Assembly (NCBI GenBank): GCA_035943995.1
Contig: DASZBS010000006.1
Coordinates: 1 to 64,000, forward strand
Source: Vulcanimicrobium sp035943995
GTDB taxonomy: Bacteria > Vulcanimicrobiota > Vulcanimicrobiia > Vulcanimicrobiales > Vulcanimicrobiaceae
DNA: 64,000 nucleotides
Reading direction: 5' to 3'
Shown here: positions 24,598 to 33,600 of the stretch, in pieces
Position numbering within the stretch: position 1 is the first letter of the stretch
How the letters are laid out: the number at the start of each line of letters is the position of its first letter
Notes under the pieces: model-generated
The model's input: only the letters and a program-made list of their open reading frames with translations
The model's database searches: none
Told to the model about the DNA's origin: nothing
Translations under genes and position numbers: made by a program

Positions 24598-26943
24598 GTG
24601 CGACGTCTGCGAGCCGCTTCGATGCTTGCGCTTTTCCTGATGCTCTTCGGCTGCGCCGGACGCGGCGGCGGAAGCGAAACCGCGAGCCCGTCGCCGGCCA
24701 GCGTGCCGTCGGCGCAAACGGGAGCGATCGAGAGCAGCTCTCCGCCGACGCAGTCTTCCGTGGCGGCCGAAAGCACGGCGACGCCGGTCGTGGTTCCGAC
24801 GTCGACGCCGGACCCGAATCTCTTGAGCACCGCGAACGGGACGATCGTGCGGAGCTATTCGCCGGCCGCGCTCGATCGCATGAACGACGGCCACCTCGCC
24901 CACGCGGCGACCGGTATCGGCGCCGAGCTGCCCAGCGACGCGGCCCCGCCCTTCGTGTTCACGTTCGAGCTGCCGGGTACGGCGACGATCTCCGAGTTTC
25001 AGGCGGCACTTCGCGGCAAGGAAAACAACGGGCCGATACCCGCGGTGACGTTCGCGGTGTCGACCGCCGGAGCGGACTCTGGGTTCACCGACGTCGGCAC
25101 CGTCACCGCCGGAGATAGCGGCAACGGCGCCAAGACACTGCAAGCCGGTAAACAGGCGCGCTGGGTGCGGGTGACCGCGAACCAGCTCTTCGACTCGGTT
25201 GGCGCGACCGGCACTCTATTAGCGCCGCCCAAGCCGCTCGATCCGACGGGGATCTACATCGAAGAAGCGCGTCCCGACAAGAACGGTGCCTTCGCGATGT
25301 CGGGGACGATCGCGGACGATTTTCGTGCTCGCTTCGTCTCCGTCGGCCCGTCTCTCATCGCGACGGAATGCACCAAGGACAGGTTGATCGCGACGCAAGT
25401 CGGTCAGTTCGACGGGCGGACGTGGAATTCGGTGTTCGCCGGCAACAAGGACGAGAATCCGAGCAAGATTCGCGCCGTGATGAACGACGAGGGATCGATC
25501 ATCGCCGGAACCCTCGGCAACAGCAACGAGACGGTCGTGTTTATGCGCACGGCCGAGAAGGCCGCATTTTGCGTGCCTCGGGTCACCGGCACCGGGACGC
25601 ATCACGTGCTCGTGCTCGATCAGGATCCGGTCGAGCCGTTCTATCCGACGGATGGCCCCGCGTCGATGCCGGGCTACACGTTCGAAAGCATCGGCGCGGG
25701 GATGCTCGACGCCGCGGCGCTGGCGGGCAAGGAAGCGGTGATCGCCCGGAGCGTCTGCAAGATGCCGGACCTGCTTTCGCCGCAACAGATCGCGCTGCTG
25801 CTGCAATGGACCGCCGCGGGACACAAGCTCGTGCTCGGCAGCGGCGGCTGTCCGAACGGCGCCGACTTCAGCTGGCTCCCGTATCCGCTCACGACGGCGG
25901 GCCCCGGACCCGAGACGACCAACGCGAGCTTGATTCAAATCGAGAACGATGCGCTCGGGACCAACGACAAGAACGACGCCGCGCATTTCGTCGATGTGCT
26001 GTCGTACGTCGGTGCGGGGAATTTTCTCAGGACCGCGGGTGTGGTGACGACGAAGGATCCGCACTGGTGCGGGCATCTCTTCGTGGCGAAGGCGAGCAAC
26101 GTCGACGGCTTCGTGCAGACGTATGCAGTCGACGGTCGCGGCTTGCTGATTTATGACGGCTTCAATTCAGGCGATGAGACCCGGCCGGCATTTCAGCGCA
26201 TCCGCCAGCTCGAGCTCGCGCAACCGGTTCCGGCCGACCTTCCGTGCACCCAGAACGTCACCGAGGCGTTCATCCTGGAGCCGAGCCAGGAGGCGACGTT
26301 CGCCGCGGATACCGCGCAGAAGGTTCGCGTCAACATGGAGGTCCTCGCCAACCAAGGTTGGAGCGGGCACGCGACGGTGAAGACTACCGGTGACCTGCGC
26401 GCGACCGTGACGCCGAGCGCGTTCGACATTGCGGGCGGTACGCAGAACCTCGACGTTTCCGTAACCGTTCCGGCGTCGCAGAAACCGGGCGTCTACACGG
26501 TTAACGTAATCGCAGACAACGGTAGCGGCAAGACGGCGCAGGCCTCGGTGTCGCTCACCGGGACGGCGTCGCTCAAGAAGCAGTTCAAGACCATCAAGAC
26601 GCAAAAGCGCATCCGCATCTACGGCATCCATTTCGACGTCGACAGCGCGCACATCCAGCCGCGCTCGGAGCCGGTGATCGCCGACATCGCGCAGATCATG
26701 CACGACACGGCCGGCTTGCGCTTCCAAGTGGAGGGTCATACCGACTCCGACGGTGGCGCCGCGTACAACCTGGGCTTGTCGCAACGGCGCGCGCAGGCGG
26801 TCGTCGACGATCTGGTGGCGCATCATGCGATCGCCCGCACGCGTTTGGTCGCGAAAGGCTACGGCCTCACGAAGCCTGTCGCACCGAACACGACGCCGGC
26901 AGGCAAGGCGCTCAACCGCCGCGTGGAGCTGCTTCGGCTCTGA
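24598..26943 (+). CDS. Large lipoprotein with C-terminal OmpA peptidoglycan-binding domain
   Basis: A 781-residue predicted lipoprotein. The N-terminus MRRLRAASMLALFLMLFGC gives a lipobox ending at Cys about 19, followed by a Ser/Pro/Thr-rich spacer. A beta-rich discoidin/NPCBM-like segment follows (near residues 100-210). The middle region (about 230-560) contains LVLDQDPVEPFYPTDG and AGHKLVLGSGGCPNG, resembling a glutamine-amidotransferase-like or ThuA-like fold. An Ig-like NEW3-type domain comes next (about 590-665), and then an OmpA domain with FDVDSAHIQPRSEPV and GHTDSDGG...NLGLSQRRAQAV, which binds peptidoglycan. Start GTG 24598 has GGGAG 6 bases upstream. It likely anchors an envelope activity to the wall. 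Confidence 0.75.
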   Translation: MRRLRAASMLALFLMLFGCAGRGGGSETASPSPASVPSAQTGAIESSSPPTQSSVAAESTATPVVVPTSTPDPNLLSTANGTIVRSYSPAALDRMNDGHLAHAATGIGAELPSDAAPPFVFTFELPGTATISEFQAALRGKENNGPIPAVTFAVSTAGADSGFTDVGTVTAGDSGNGAKTLQAGKQARWVRVTANQLFDSVGATGTLLAPPKPLDPTGIYIEEARPDKNGAFAMSGTIADDFRARFVSVGPSLIATECTKDRLIATQVGQFDGRTWNSVFAGNKDENPSKIRAVMNDEGSIIAGTLGNSNETVVFMRTAEKAAFCVPRVTGTGTHHVLVLDQDPVEPFYPTDGPASMPGYTFESIGAGMLDAAALAGKEAVIARSVCKMPDLLSPQQIALLLQWTAAGHKLVLGSGGCPNGADFSWLPYPLTTAGPGPETTNASLIQIENDALGTNDKNDAAHFVDVLSYVGAGNFLRTAGVVTTKDPHWCGHLFVAKASNVDGFVQTYAVDGRGLLIYDGFNSGDETRPAFQRIRQLELAQPVPADLPCTQNVTEAFILEPSQEATFAADTAQKVRVNMEVLANQGWSGHATVKTTGDLRATVTPSAFDIAGGTQNLDVSVTVPASQKPGVYTVNVIADNGSGKTAQASVSLTGTASLKKQFKTIKTQKRIRIYGIHFDVDSAHIQPRSEPVIADIAQIMHDTAGLRFQVEGHTDSDGGAAYNLGLSQRRAQAVVDDLVAHHAIARTRLVAKGYGLTKPVAPNTTPAGKALNRRVELLRL

Positions 26944-27016
26944 GGGCGGCGCCGAAAGCGCGTGATCGACGAGGCTCCCGGCGGTTTAACGGGTAATACT
27001 GCCGGGTTCCGCCCTC
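26942..27016 (+). promoter_or_regulatory. Nested hairpin in the leader of ettA
   Basis: GAGGGCGG (26942-26949) pairs with CCGCCCTC (27009-27016). Inside, CCCGGCGGT (26977-26985) pairs with ACTGCCGGG (26998-27006) with one mismatch. The structure sits between the lipoprotein stop and the ettA ribosome site. It lacks a terminal T run, so it may be a structured 5' leader or a weak terminator. Confidence 0.4.
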
Positions 27017-27034
27017 CATTCCCCAAGGTTTTCG

Positions 27035-28702
27035 TTGACGCAATACGTGTACACGATGCATCGGGTCGGCAAGATCGTGCCGCCGAAGCGTCAGATCCTC
27101 AAAGACATCTCGCTCAGCTTCCTCCCCGGCGCGAAGATCGGCATCCTCGGCCTCAACGGCGCCGGCAAGTCCACCGTGCTGCGTATCATGGCGGGCGTGG
27201 ATACGGAGATCGACGGCGATGCGATCCCGATGCCGAACCTCACCATCGGGTATCTCGAACAAGAGCCGAAGCTCGACCCCGACAAGACCGTGCGCGAAAC
27301 CGTCGAGGAATCGCTGACCGAGATCATGACGGCGCGCAAGCGCCTCGATGAGATCTACGCAGCGTACGGCGAACCGGACGCCGATTTCGACAAGCTCGCC
27401 GAAGAGCAGGCGAAGCTCGAAGCGGTGCTGTTCGCGCAAGGCGACGACCTCGAGCAGCAGCTCGAGATCGCGGCCGACGCACTTCGCCTGCCGCCATGGG
27501 ACGCAAAGATCGGCCCGCTCTCCGGCGGCGAGAAGCGGCGTGTCGCGCTGTGCCGCCTGCTACTGTCGAAGCCCGACATGCTGCTGCTCGACGAGCCGAC
27601 GAACCATCTCGACGCCGAGAGCGTCGAGTGGCTCGAGCAGTTTCTGCAGCGCTTTCCGGGCACCGTCGTCGCGGTGACGCACGATCGCTATTTCCTCGAC
27701 AACGCGGCGGAGTGGATCCTCGAGTTGGACCGCGGGCGCGGCATCCCGTGGAAGGGCAACTACAGCTCCTGGCTCGACCAGAAACAGGAGCGCCTCTCGC
27801 AAGAAGAAGCGACGGAATCCGCGCGCCAGAAGGCGCTCAAGCGCGAGCTCGCGTGGGTGCGCTCCGGCACGAAGGCGCAGCAATCGAAGAGCAAGAGCCG
27901 GCTCGCGCGCTTCGAGGAGTTGTCGAGCTACGAGTACCAGCGCCGCAACGAGACGCAAGAGATCTTCATCCCCGTCGCGGAGCGGCTCGGCGATCAGGTG
28001 ATCGAGTTCGCCGGCGTGCGCAAGGCGTACGGCGACCGGCTGTTGATGGACGACGTCAGCTTCCGCATCCCGCCGGGCGCGATCGTCGGCATCATAGGCC
28101 CCAACGGCGCCGGCAAGACGACGCTGTTCCGCATGATCGCCGGCAAAGAACAGCCGGACGCCGGAACGATCTCCATCGGCTCCAGCGTGAAGCTCGCGGT
28201 CGTCGACCAAACGCGCGAGTCGCTCGACGACACGAAGACGGTGTTCGACGACATCACCGGCGGCCGCGACATCCTGACGATCGGCCGGTTCGAGATGCCG
28301 TCGCGCGCGTATCTCGGCCGCTTCAACTTCAAGGGCGGCGATCAGCAGAAGCCGGTCGGCACGCTGTCCGGCGGCGAGCGCGGCCGGCTGCACCTCGCCA
28401 AGACGCTGCTCGAAGGCGGCAACGTGCTGCTGCTCGACGAGCCGTCCAACGATCTCGACGTCGAGACGTTGCGCGCGCTCGAAGACGCGCTCGAGGAGTT
28501 CGCCGGGACCGTGCTGGTCATCAGCCACGACCGCTGGTTCCTCGACCGCATCGCGACCCACATCATCGCGTTCGAAGGCGACAGCAGCGTCTATTTCTTC
28601 GAGGGCAACTACCAGGAGTACGAGGCGAACAAGAAGGCCCGGCTCGGCGAAGAGGCCGCCCGGCCGCACCGGTTGCGCTACCGGCCGCTCACGCTGCCGT
28701 AG
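27035..28702 (+). CDS. ettA: Energy-dependent translational throttle protein EttA (ABC-F ATPase)
   Basis: Ribosome-associated ABC-F protein that gates the 70S initiation complex according to energy state. The 555-residue sequence begins TQYVYTMHRVGKIVPPKRQILK, diagnostic of EttA. It has two ABC modules with Walker A GLNGAGKST and GPNGAGKTT, LSGGEKRRVALCR and LSGGERGRLHLAKTLL signatures, and Walker B with LLLDEPTNHLD and LLLDEPSNDLD. The linker (P-site tRNA interaction motif region, KSKSRLARFEEL) lies between them. The start is TTG 27035 with AAGG 8 bases upstream; the family N-terminus begins exactly here. Confidence 0.96.
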   Translation: MTQYVYTMHRVGKIVPPKRQILKDISLSFLPGAKIGILGLNGAGKSTVLRIMAGVDTEIDGDAIPMPNLTIGYLEQEPKLDPDKTVRETVEESLTEIMTARKRLDEIYAAYGEPDADFDKLAEEQAKLEAVLFAQGDDLEQQLEIAADALRLPPWDAKIGPLSGGEKRRVALCRLLLSKPDMLLLDEPTNHLDAESVEWLEQFLQRFPGTVVAVTHDRYFLDNAAEWILELDRGRGIPWKGNYSSWLDQKQERLSQEEATESARQKALKRELAWVRSGTKAQQSKSKSRLARFEELSSYEYQRRNETQEIFIPVAERLGDQVIEFAGVRKAYGDRLLMDDVSFRIPPGAIVGIIGPNGAGKTTLFRMIAGKEQPDAGTISIGSSVKLAVVDQTRESLDDTKTVFDDITGGRDILTIGRFEMPSRAYLGRFNFKGGDQQKPVGTLSGGERGRLHLAKTLLEGGNVLLLDEPSNDLDVETLRALEDALEEFAGTVLVISHDRWFLDRIATHIIAFEGDSSVYFFEGNYQEYEANKKARLGEEAARPHRLRYRPLTLP

Positions 28703-28773
28703 TATGACCCAGGTCACAGGCCGCTTGCCTGTCCTCGCGCGATTTGCGGCGACGGCCGATCCCTAGATCAGGT

Positions 28774-30351
28774 ATGGAGGCCGCCGCCGCGCTGCTTCGG
28801 ATCGCCGCCCGCGTCGCGGGCGCGACCGCGTCGCTCGTTGCCCGCATCGGTGACGATGCGCCGGTAGCGGCGTGGGGCTGCGGCGGCGCCGGCGCACAGG
28901 CGCTGGTGCGCGTGCTGCGCCGTGCCGCACCCATCGGCGCCTGGTCGTTTCGCACGCTGCCGCTCACAATGTCCGACGGTAGCCCGGCCGAGCTGATCCT
29001 GGTCGCGCCGGCGCCGGACGCCGACGAGGCGTCGCTCGTTGCGCTTGCGGCGGAGATCGGCGCGGCGTGCGATCCGGCGGGCCGCGTCGGCGAAGCGTCG
29101 AGCGCGATCGAGCGGCTCGCCGAGAGCACCGAACAGCTCGACGAGGCGGTCGCGATCCTCGACACGGGGCGGGATCCCGGCGGGCAGGCGACCCTGCTCT
29201 ACGTCAACGGCGGCTTCACGCAGATGTTCGGCTACACGGCGCGCGAGCTCGTCGGCAAGCCGGCCGACCGCATCTGGGGACCGCGGACCGACCGCGACCG
29301 CATGGCGTGGTTGCGTTCGCGCATCACCGAGCGCGAGGCGGCGCGGGTCGTGGTCGTGCTCTACGCCAACGACGGCTCGCCGCTGTGGACGGAGATCTCG
29401 TCGACGCCGGTGCGTCACGAGACCGACGAGGTGCACCACGTCGTGACGTTCCGCGACGTGACGACGCGCAAGCAGTTCGAGAACGCGCTCGCGGCGGAGA
29501 AGCGCAAGCTGCTCACGACGCTGGCGGCGATCGCCGACGCCGTCGTGAGCGTGCTCGCCGACGGCCGGGTGGAGTTCGTGAACGCCGCGGCGCAGCGGCT
29601 GCTGGGGATCGAGGCGGCCGACGCGTACGGCGTGCCCGTCGGCGACGTCATCCGCATGGTCGACGACGACGCGCGCCCGATCGACGTGGTGGCCGACCAC
29701 CGCGGCGAGGACGTGCGGCGCGGGACCGGCCACTTGCGCACGGCGCACGGCATCATCGACGTCGCATACGTCGCCTCGCGGGTCGACGCAGACGCACACG
29801 GCACCGTGGTCGTGCTGCGCGACGTGACGATCGAGAACCGGATCGCGCTGCGGCTGTCGTTCGAGGCCACGCACGATCCGCTCACCGGCTTGCAGAACCG
29901 CCGCGCGTTCACCGAGCGGCTCGACGAAGCGGTGCGCGGCGCGCGCGAGCGCGGCGAGCACCACGCGGTGGGCTTCATCGACCTCGACCGCTTCAAGGTG
30001 GTCAACGACCGCTTTGGCCACGCGGTCGGCGACCGGTTGCTGCACGAGATCGCGCGCGTGATGGGGCGCGTCGTGCGTGGCGGCGACGTGCTGGCGCGCA
30101 TCGGCGGCGACGAGTTCGCGCTGCTGCTCGCGAACTGCCGGCTCGACGACGCGCGACACGTCGCCGAGAAGCTGCGCGCCGCGGTCGACAACTATCGCAT
30201 CCAGCACGAAGGCGAGGTACTCGACGTCGGCGTGTCCGTGGGGCTCGCGCCGATCGAGGCCGACACGACCAGCGGGGCAAACGCGCTCGCGGAAGCCGAC
30301 GCGGCGTGCTACCAAGCGAAGGCGACCGGACGCAACGCGATCGTCGGATAA
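28774..30351 (+). CDS. Diguanylate cyclase with GAF-like, two PAS and GGDEF domains
   Basis: Signalling enzyme making cyclic di-GMP from two GTP. The 525-residue protein has an N-terminal sensory region (1-115), PAS domain 1 (about 120-240, LYVNGGFTQMFGYTARELVGK), PAS domain 2 (about 250-350, VEFVNAAAQRLLGIEA) and a GGDEF domain (about 360-525, DPLTGLQNRRAF). The active-site GGDEF is intact at about residue 444, and an inhibitory-site RxxD (RGGD) sits five residues before it. There is no EAL domain and no membrane helix, so it should sense a cytosolic signal. The start at ATG 28774 is a best guess. A hairpin (28716-28732) separates it from ettA. Confidence 0.9.
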   Translation: MEAAAALLRIAARVAGATASLVARIGDDAPVAAWGCGGAGAQALVRVLRRAAPIGAWSFRTLPLTMSDGSPAELILVAPAPDADEASLVALAAEIGAACDPAGRVGEASSAIERLAESTEQLDEAVAILDTGRDPGGQATLLYVNGGFTQMFGYTARELVGKPADRIWGPRTDRDRMAWLRSRITEREAARVVVVLYANDGSPLWTEISSTPVRHETDEVHHVVTFRDVTTRKQFENALAAEKRKLLTTLAAIADAVVSVLADGRVEFVNAAAQRLLGIEAADAYGVPVGDVIRMVDDDARPIDVVADHRGEDVRRGTGHLRTAHGIIDVAYVASRVDADAHGTVVVLRDVTIENRIALRLSFEATHDPLTGLQNRRAFTERLDEAVRGARERGEHHAVGFIDLDRFKVVNDRFGHAVGDRLLHEIARVMGRVVRGGDVLARIGGDEFALLLANCRLDDARHVAEKLRAAVDNYRIQHEGEVLDVGVSVGLAPIEADTTSGANALAEADAACYQAKATGRNAIVG

Positions 30352-30378
30352 CGGCGTCGACCGAGGCGTTCCTCGGGT

Positions 30379-31416
30379 ATGTTCATTGCGATGTCACGTA
30401 ATCGCCGGATCGCTTCCTTCGCTTTGGGTGCCGCCGCGGTGGCGGCGGGCGCGGCGCTCGCTTCGCGCCGTTCGCACGTCGCCGACCGGGAGAGCCTGCG
30501 CGACCGCGTCGTCGTGATCACCGGCGGCTCGCGCGGGCTCGGGTTCGCGCTGGCCGAGGACTTGGCGCGCGGCGGCGCCCTTGTGACGATCGCCGGCCGC
30601 GATGCGGCGACGGTCGACCGCGCGCGCGAGCTACTCGCCGGAGCCGGGCTGCACGTCGACGGCGTCGCGTGCGACGTTCGCAACCAAGCCGAGGCCGAGG
30701 CGCTGATCGCGCACGTCGAGGCGCGCAGCGGCGCGGTGGACGTGCTCGTCAACAATGCGGGCGTCATCGAGGTCGGCTCGGTGTGGGATCAATCGCTCGA
30801 CGACTTCCGGGAATCGGTCGAGACGCACATCTTCGGGCCGCTGCACACGATGCGCGCCGTGCTGCCGTCGATGCGCGCCCGCCGCGACGGGCGCATCGTC
30901 AACATCGCCTCGATCGGCGGGCTGGTCGGCACGCCGCATCTCGCGCCGTACTCCACCGGGAAGTTCGGGCTCGTCGGCTTGTCTCAGGCGTACGCGGCTG
31001 AAGTCGCGCACGACGGCATCACCGTGACGTGCGTCTGCCCCGGCTTGATGCGCACCGGCTCGCCCGACCACGCGATCTTCAAGGGCCGCACGCAAGCCGA
31101 GTACGCCTGGTTCACGATCTCCGACAGCAACCCGCTGCTGTCGGCGTCGACGCGGCATGCGGTCGTGACGATCGTGCACGCGATCGCGCACCGCAAGCCG
31201 TTCGTCACGATCACGCCGCTCGCGCGCGTCGCGCAGATCGTCAACGCGGTCGCGCCTGCGACGACGACGCGGCTACTCGGTCTCGTCGCGCGCATGCTCC
31301 CGCCGCCGCTCGACGACGAAACCGTGCGGCGCGATGGAGCCCAGAGCCACTCGCCGCTGGCGCCCAGCATCCTGACCGCGCTGGACCGCCTGGCGAAGCG
31401 GCGCAACAACGAATGA
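30379..31416 (+). CDS. Membrane-anchored short-chain dehydrogenase/reductase
   Basis: A 345-residue NAD(P)-dependent oxidoreductase of the SDR family. It has a hydrophobic Ala-rich N-terminal segment (residues 10-30), then the cofactor loop ITGGSRGLGFAL, NNAG, IVNIASIGG, and the active-site YSTGK. The C-terminal 90 residues (ITPLARVAQIVNAVAPATTT) extend beyond the classical fold, as in membrane SDRs acting on lipid-like substrates. Substrate unknown. The next gene starts inside its stop codon (ATGA). Confidence 0.85.
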   Translation: MFIAMSRNRRIASFALGAAAVAAGAALASRRSHVADRESLRDRVVVITGGSRGLGFALAEDLARGGALVTIAGRDAATVDRARELLAGAGLHVDGVACDVRNQAEAEALIAHVEARSGAVDVLVNNAGVIEVGSVWDQSLDDFRESVETHIFGPLHTMRAVLPSMRARRDGRIVNIASIGGLVGTPHLAPYSTGKFGLVGLSQAYAAEVAHDGITVTCVCPGLMRTGSPDHAIFKGRTQAEYAWFTISDSNPLLSASTRHAVVTIVHAIAHRKPFVTITPLARVAQIVNAVAPATTTRLLGLVARMLPPPLDDETVRRDGAQSHSPLAPSILTALDRLAKRRNNE

Positions 31417-32111
31417 CCGACCCGGACGCTTTGCGCGAGCATCTCGCGGTCCCGGAGGAAGGGCGCGGAGCGAAGTGGCGCCATCGCTTCTACGACCTCG
31501 TCGACTCGGTGCGGCTGCGGCAGCGCGACCCGCGCATCTTCCTCGGACCGGACGGCTTTCCGTATTACGCGCTCGACGTGCCGGCTGATGATGAGGAAGG
31601 TGACATCGCGGTGGGAGACCTCGTCGAGCTGGCAACGAACAGCGGGTTTGGGATCGCGATCGAGCCGTTCGAGGACGTCGCGGCGTGGGTGTTCACATGC
31701 GGCGATCTCGTCACGAGACGCGCGTTCGGCGGGTATGAATTTCCACGCATCGGCGTTCTTCCGGCCGAAATGCCGACGTTCCGTGCGGTGCTGAAGAAGA
31801 CCGAGCAGATGGAGATCCTCGCGCCCGACGACACGCTGCTGCCGCCGTACGTGCGCCCGCTGCTGCACGAATACTTCACGCGCACGCTGGGCATCGACCA
31901 GCCCGGCGTGCTGGCCATCGTGTCGCCCGATCAGGAGCCGCGCGAGCAGCTCGTGTTCCGCATCGCGCGCGACGATTTCGACGACGAAGCGCAGTTCGAG
32001 GCGGCGATCGCCGGGCTGACGTGGTTCTTGCCGCGTCACCTCGTGGTGTCGATCCTGCCGACGGATGTCGTGGATGCGCTGGACGGAGCGTTCGTGCCGC
32101 TCGCGGCGTAG
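31413..32111 (+). CDS. Conserved-looking protein of unknown function
   Basis: A 232-residue soluble protein with no recognised motif. It is rich in acidic residues, with balanced alpha/beta character (FLGPDGFPYYALDVPADDEEGDIAVGDLVELATNSGFGIAIEP). A Leu/Pro-rich middle and an FRIARDDFDDEAQFEAAIAGLTWFLPRH segment suggest two subdomains. There is no signal peptide. The ATG start overlaps the SDR stop by 4 bases, so it is likely co-translated with it. The gene converges on livF with a 32-bp gap. Confidence 0.65.
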   Translation: MTDPDALREHLAVPEEGRGAKWRHRFYDLVDSVRLRQRDPRIFLGPDGFPYYALDVPADDEEGDIAVGDLVELATNSGFGIAIEPFEDVAAWVFTCGDLVTRRAFGGYEFPRIGVLPAEMPTFRAVLKKTEQMEILAPDDTLLPPYVRPLLHEYFTRTLGIDQPGVLAIVSPDQEPREQLVFRIARDDFDDEAQFEAAIAGLTWFLPRHLVVSILPTDVVDALDGAFVPLAA

Positions 32112-32143
32112 GGATAGCTACACGGCCCAAGCTTCGTCCATGG

Positions 32144-32854
32144 CTACACGCTCAGATAACGATCGTGCAGCGCCTGATCGGTGGCGAGCGACGACGGCGA
32201 GCCTTTCCAGACCGTGCGGCCTTTCACGATCACGACCGCGCGGTCGGCGAGCGTTGCGAGCGCCGTGAGGTGTTTGTCCACGACCAGCGTCGATTGACCG
32301 CGTTCGCGAAGCGTGCGCAGGCACGACCAAATTTCGTCGCGCACGACCGGGGCAAGACCTTCGGTTGCTTCGTCGAGGATGAGCAGGCGCGGGCCGAGCA
32401 TCAGTGCACGGCCGATTGCAAGCATCTGCTGCTCGCCGCCGGAGAGCTGACTGCCGTATGCACGCGCGCGGTCGGCGAGGCGCGGAAACAGCGCGAGCAC
32501 GTCGCGTAACGTCCAGACCTTCTGGAGGTTGCCGTAGTTTGCGGCGGTCGCGATCAGGTTCTCGCGCACGGTGAGGGTTGGGAACACTTGGCGGCCTTCG
32601 GGGACCAGGCCGATGCCGTGGCGCGCGATGCGGTACGGCGGCGCGTTCGTGATCGTGTGATCGCCGAACGTGATGCGGCCCGCCGTTGCCGTGCAGAGTC
32701 CCATGATCGTGCGGATCGTCGTGGTCTTGCCCATGCCGTTGCGGCCGACGAGCGCGACGCTCTCGCCCTCGTCGACGTGCAGCGTCGCGCCGAACAGCAC
32801 GCGGCTACGGCCGTAGCCCGCGTCGACGGCCTCGACGTCGAGCAGGCGGCTCAT
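32144..32854 (-). CDS. livF: Branched-chain-type ABC transporter ATPase LivF
   Basis: ATPase of a HAAT-family importer, 236 residues: Walker A GRNGMGKTT, RTIMGL, GIGLVPEGRQVFPTLTVRENL (LivF-specific Q-loop region), signature LSGGEQQM and Walker B LLILDEATEGLAP, followed by VVDKH. It is the last gene of livKHMGF and overlaps livG by 4 bases. HAAT systems import Leu/Ile/Val or, in many soil bacteria, aromatic acids and amides; the divergent aromatic-CoA operon points to an aromatic substrate (inference). Confidence 0.93.
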   Translation of the reverse strand: MSRLLDVEAVDAGYGRSRVLFGATLHVDEGESVALVGRNGMGKTTTIRTIMGLCTATAGRITFGDHTITNAPPYRIARHGIGLVPEGRQVFPTLTVRENLIATAANYGNLQKVWTLRDVLALFPRLADRARAYGSQLSGGEQQMLAIGRALMLGPRLLILDEATEGLAPVVRDEIWSCLRTLRERGQSTLVVDKHLTALATLADRAVVIVKGRTVWKGSPSSLATDQALHDRYLSV

Positions 32855-33600
32855 CCGTTCTCTCCGAGGTATGCGTCGCGGACGCGCGCGTCGTTGCGAA
32901 CCGCGTCGTAGCTGCCGGCGGCGATCGCGCGGCCCGCGACGAGCACGGTAACGCGGTCGGCAAGCTGTGCGACCGCGTCCATGTCGTGCTCGACCAAGAG
33001 CATCGTCACCGTGCCTTTGATCGTGTGCAGCAGCTCGATCATCGCGCGGCTCTCGTCGTGCCCGAGACCTGCCATCGGCTCGTCCAGCAGCAGCACCGCG
33101 GGCTCTTGCGCGAGTGCGATCGCCAGTTCGAGAAGACGCTGCTCACCGTGCGCGAGGTCCGACGCGCGCACGTTCGCGCGTTCGGCGAGGCCGACGCGCG
33201 CGAGCGCATCGCGGGCGGGTTCGCGCAGCGCGGGATCTTTGAACGCGCTGCGCCAGAAGCGCATCGCCGTGGCATGCCGCGCCTGGACGGCGAGCGCGAC
33301 GTTGTCTTCCGCGGTGAAGTCGTCGACGAGAGTCGTGATCTGGAACGACCGTGCGATGCCGAGCCGTGCGCGCGCGTCGGGGCCGAGCCGGGTCACGTCG
33401 CGTTCGCCGAACAGGATGCTGCCGCGGTCCGGCGCGAGTTCGCCCGCGAGTTGTGCGAGCAATGTCGTCTTGCCCGCGCCGTTCGGCCCGATCAGCGCGT
33501 GGCACTCGTTGCGTGCGACAGCCAAGTCGAGATCGTCGGTGGCGATGAGCGCGCCGAACGTCTTGCGCAGCCCGCGCACCGCCAGCGCCGGTTCAGCCAT
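32851..33600 (-). CDS. livG: Branched-chain-type ABC transporter ATPase LivG
   Basis: Second ATPase of the importer, 249 residues: FGALIATDDLDL, Walker A GPNGAGKTT, a LivG-type IARSFQITTLVDDFTAEDNV region, signature variant LAHGEQRLLELA, Walker B VLLLDEPMAGLG, LVEHDMDAV. The usual signature LSxGxQ appears as LAHGEQ, a common LivG variant. The ATG start overlaps the livM end by 8 bases. Confidence 0.93.
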   Translation of the reverse strand: MAEPALAVRGLRKTFGALIATDDLDLAVARNECHALIGPNGAGKTTLLAQLAGELAPDRGSILFGERDVTRLGPDARARLGIARSFQITTLVDDFTAEDNVALAVQARHATAMRFWRSAFKDPALREPARDALARVGLAERANVRASDLAHGEQRLLELAIALAQEPAVLLLDEPMAGLGHDESRAMIELLHTIKGTVTMLLVEHDMDAVAQLADRVTVLVAGRAIAAGSYDAVRNDARVRDAYLGENG

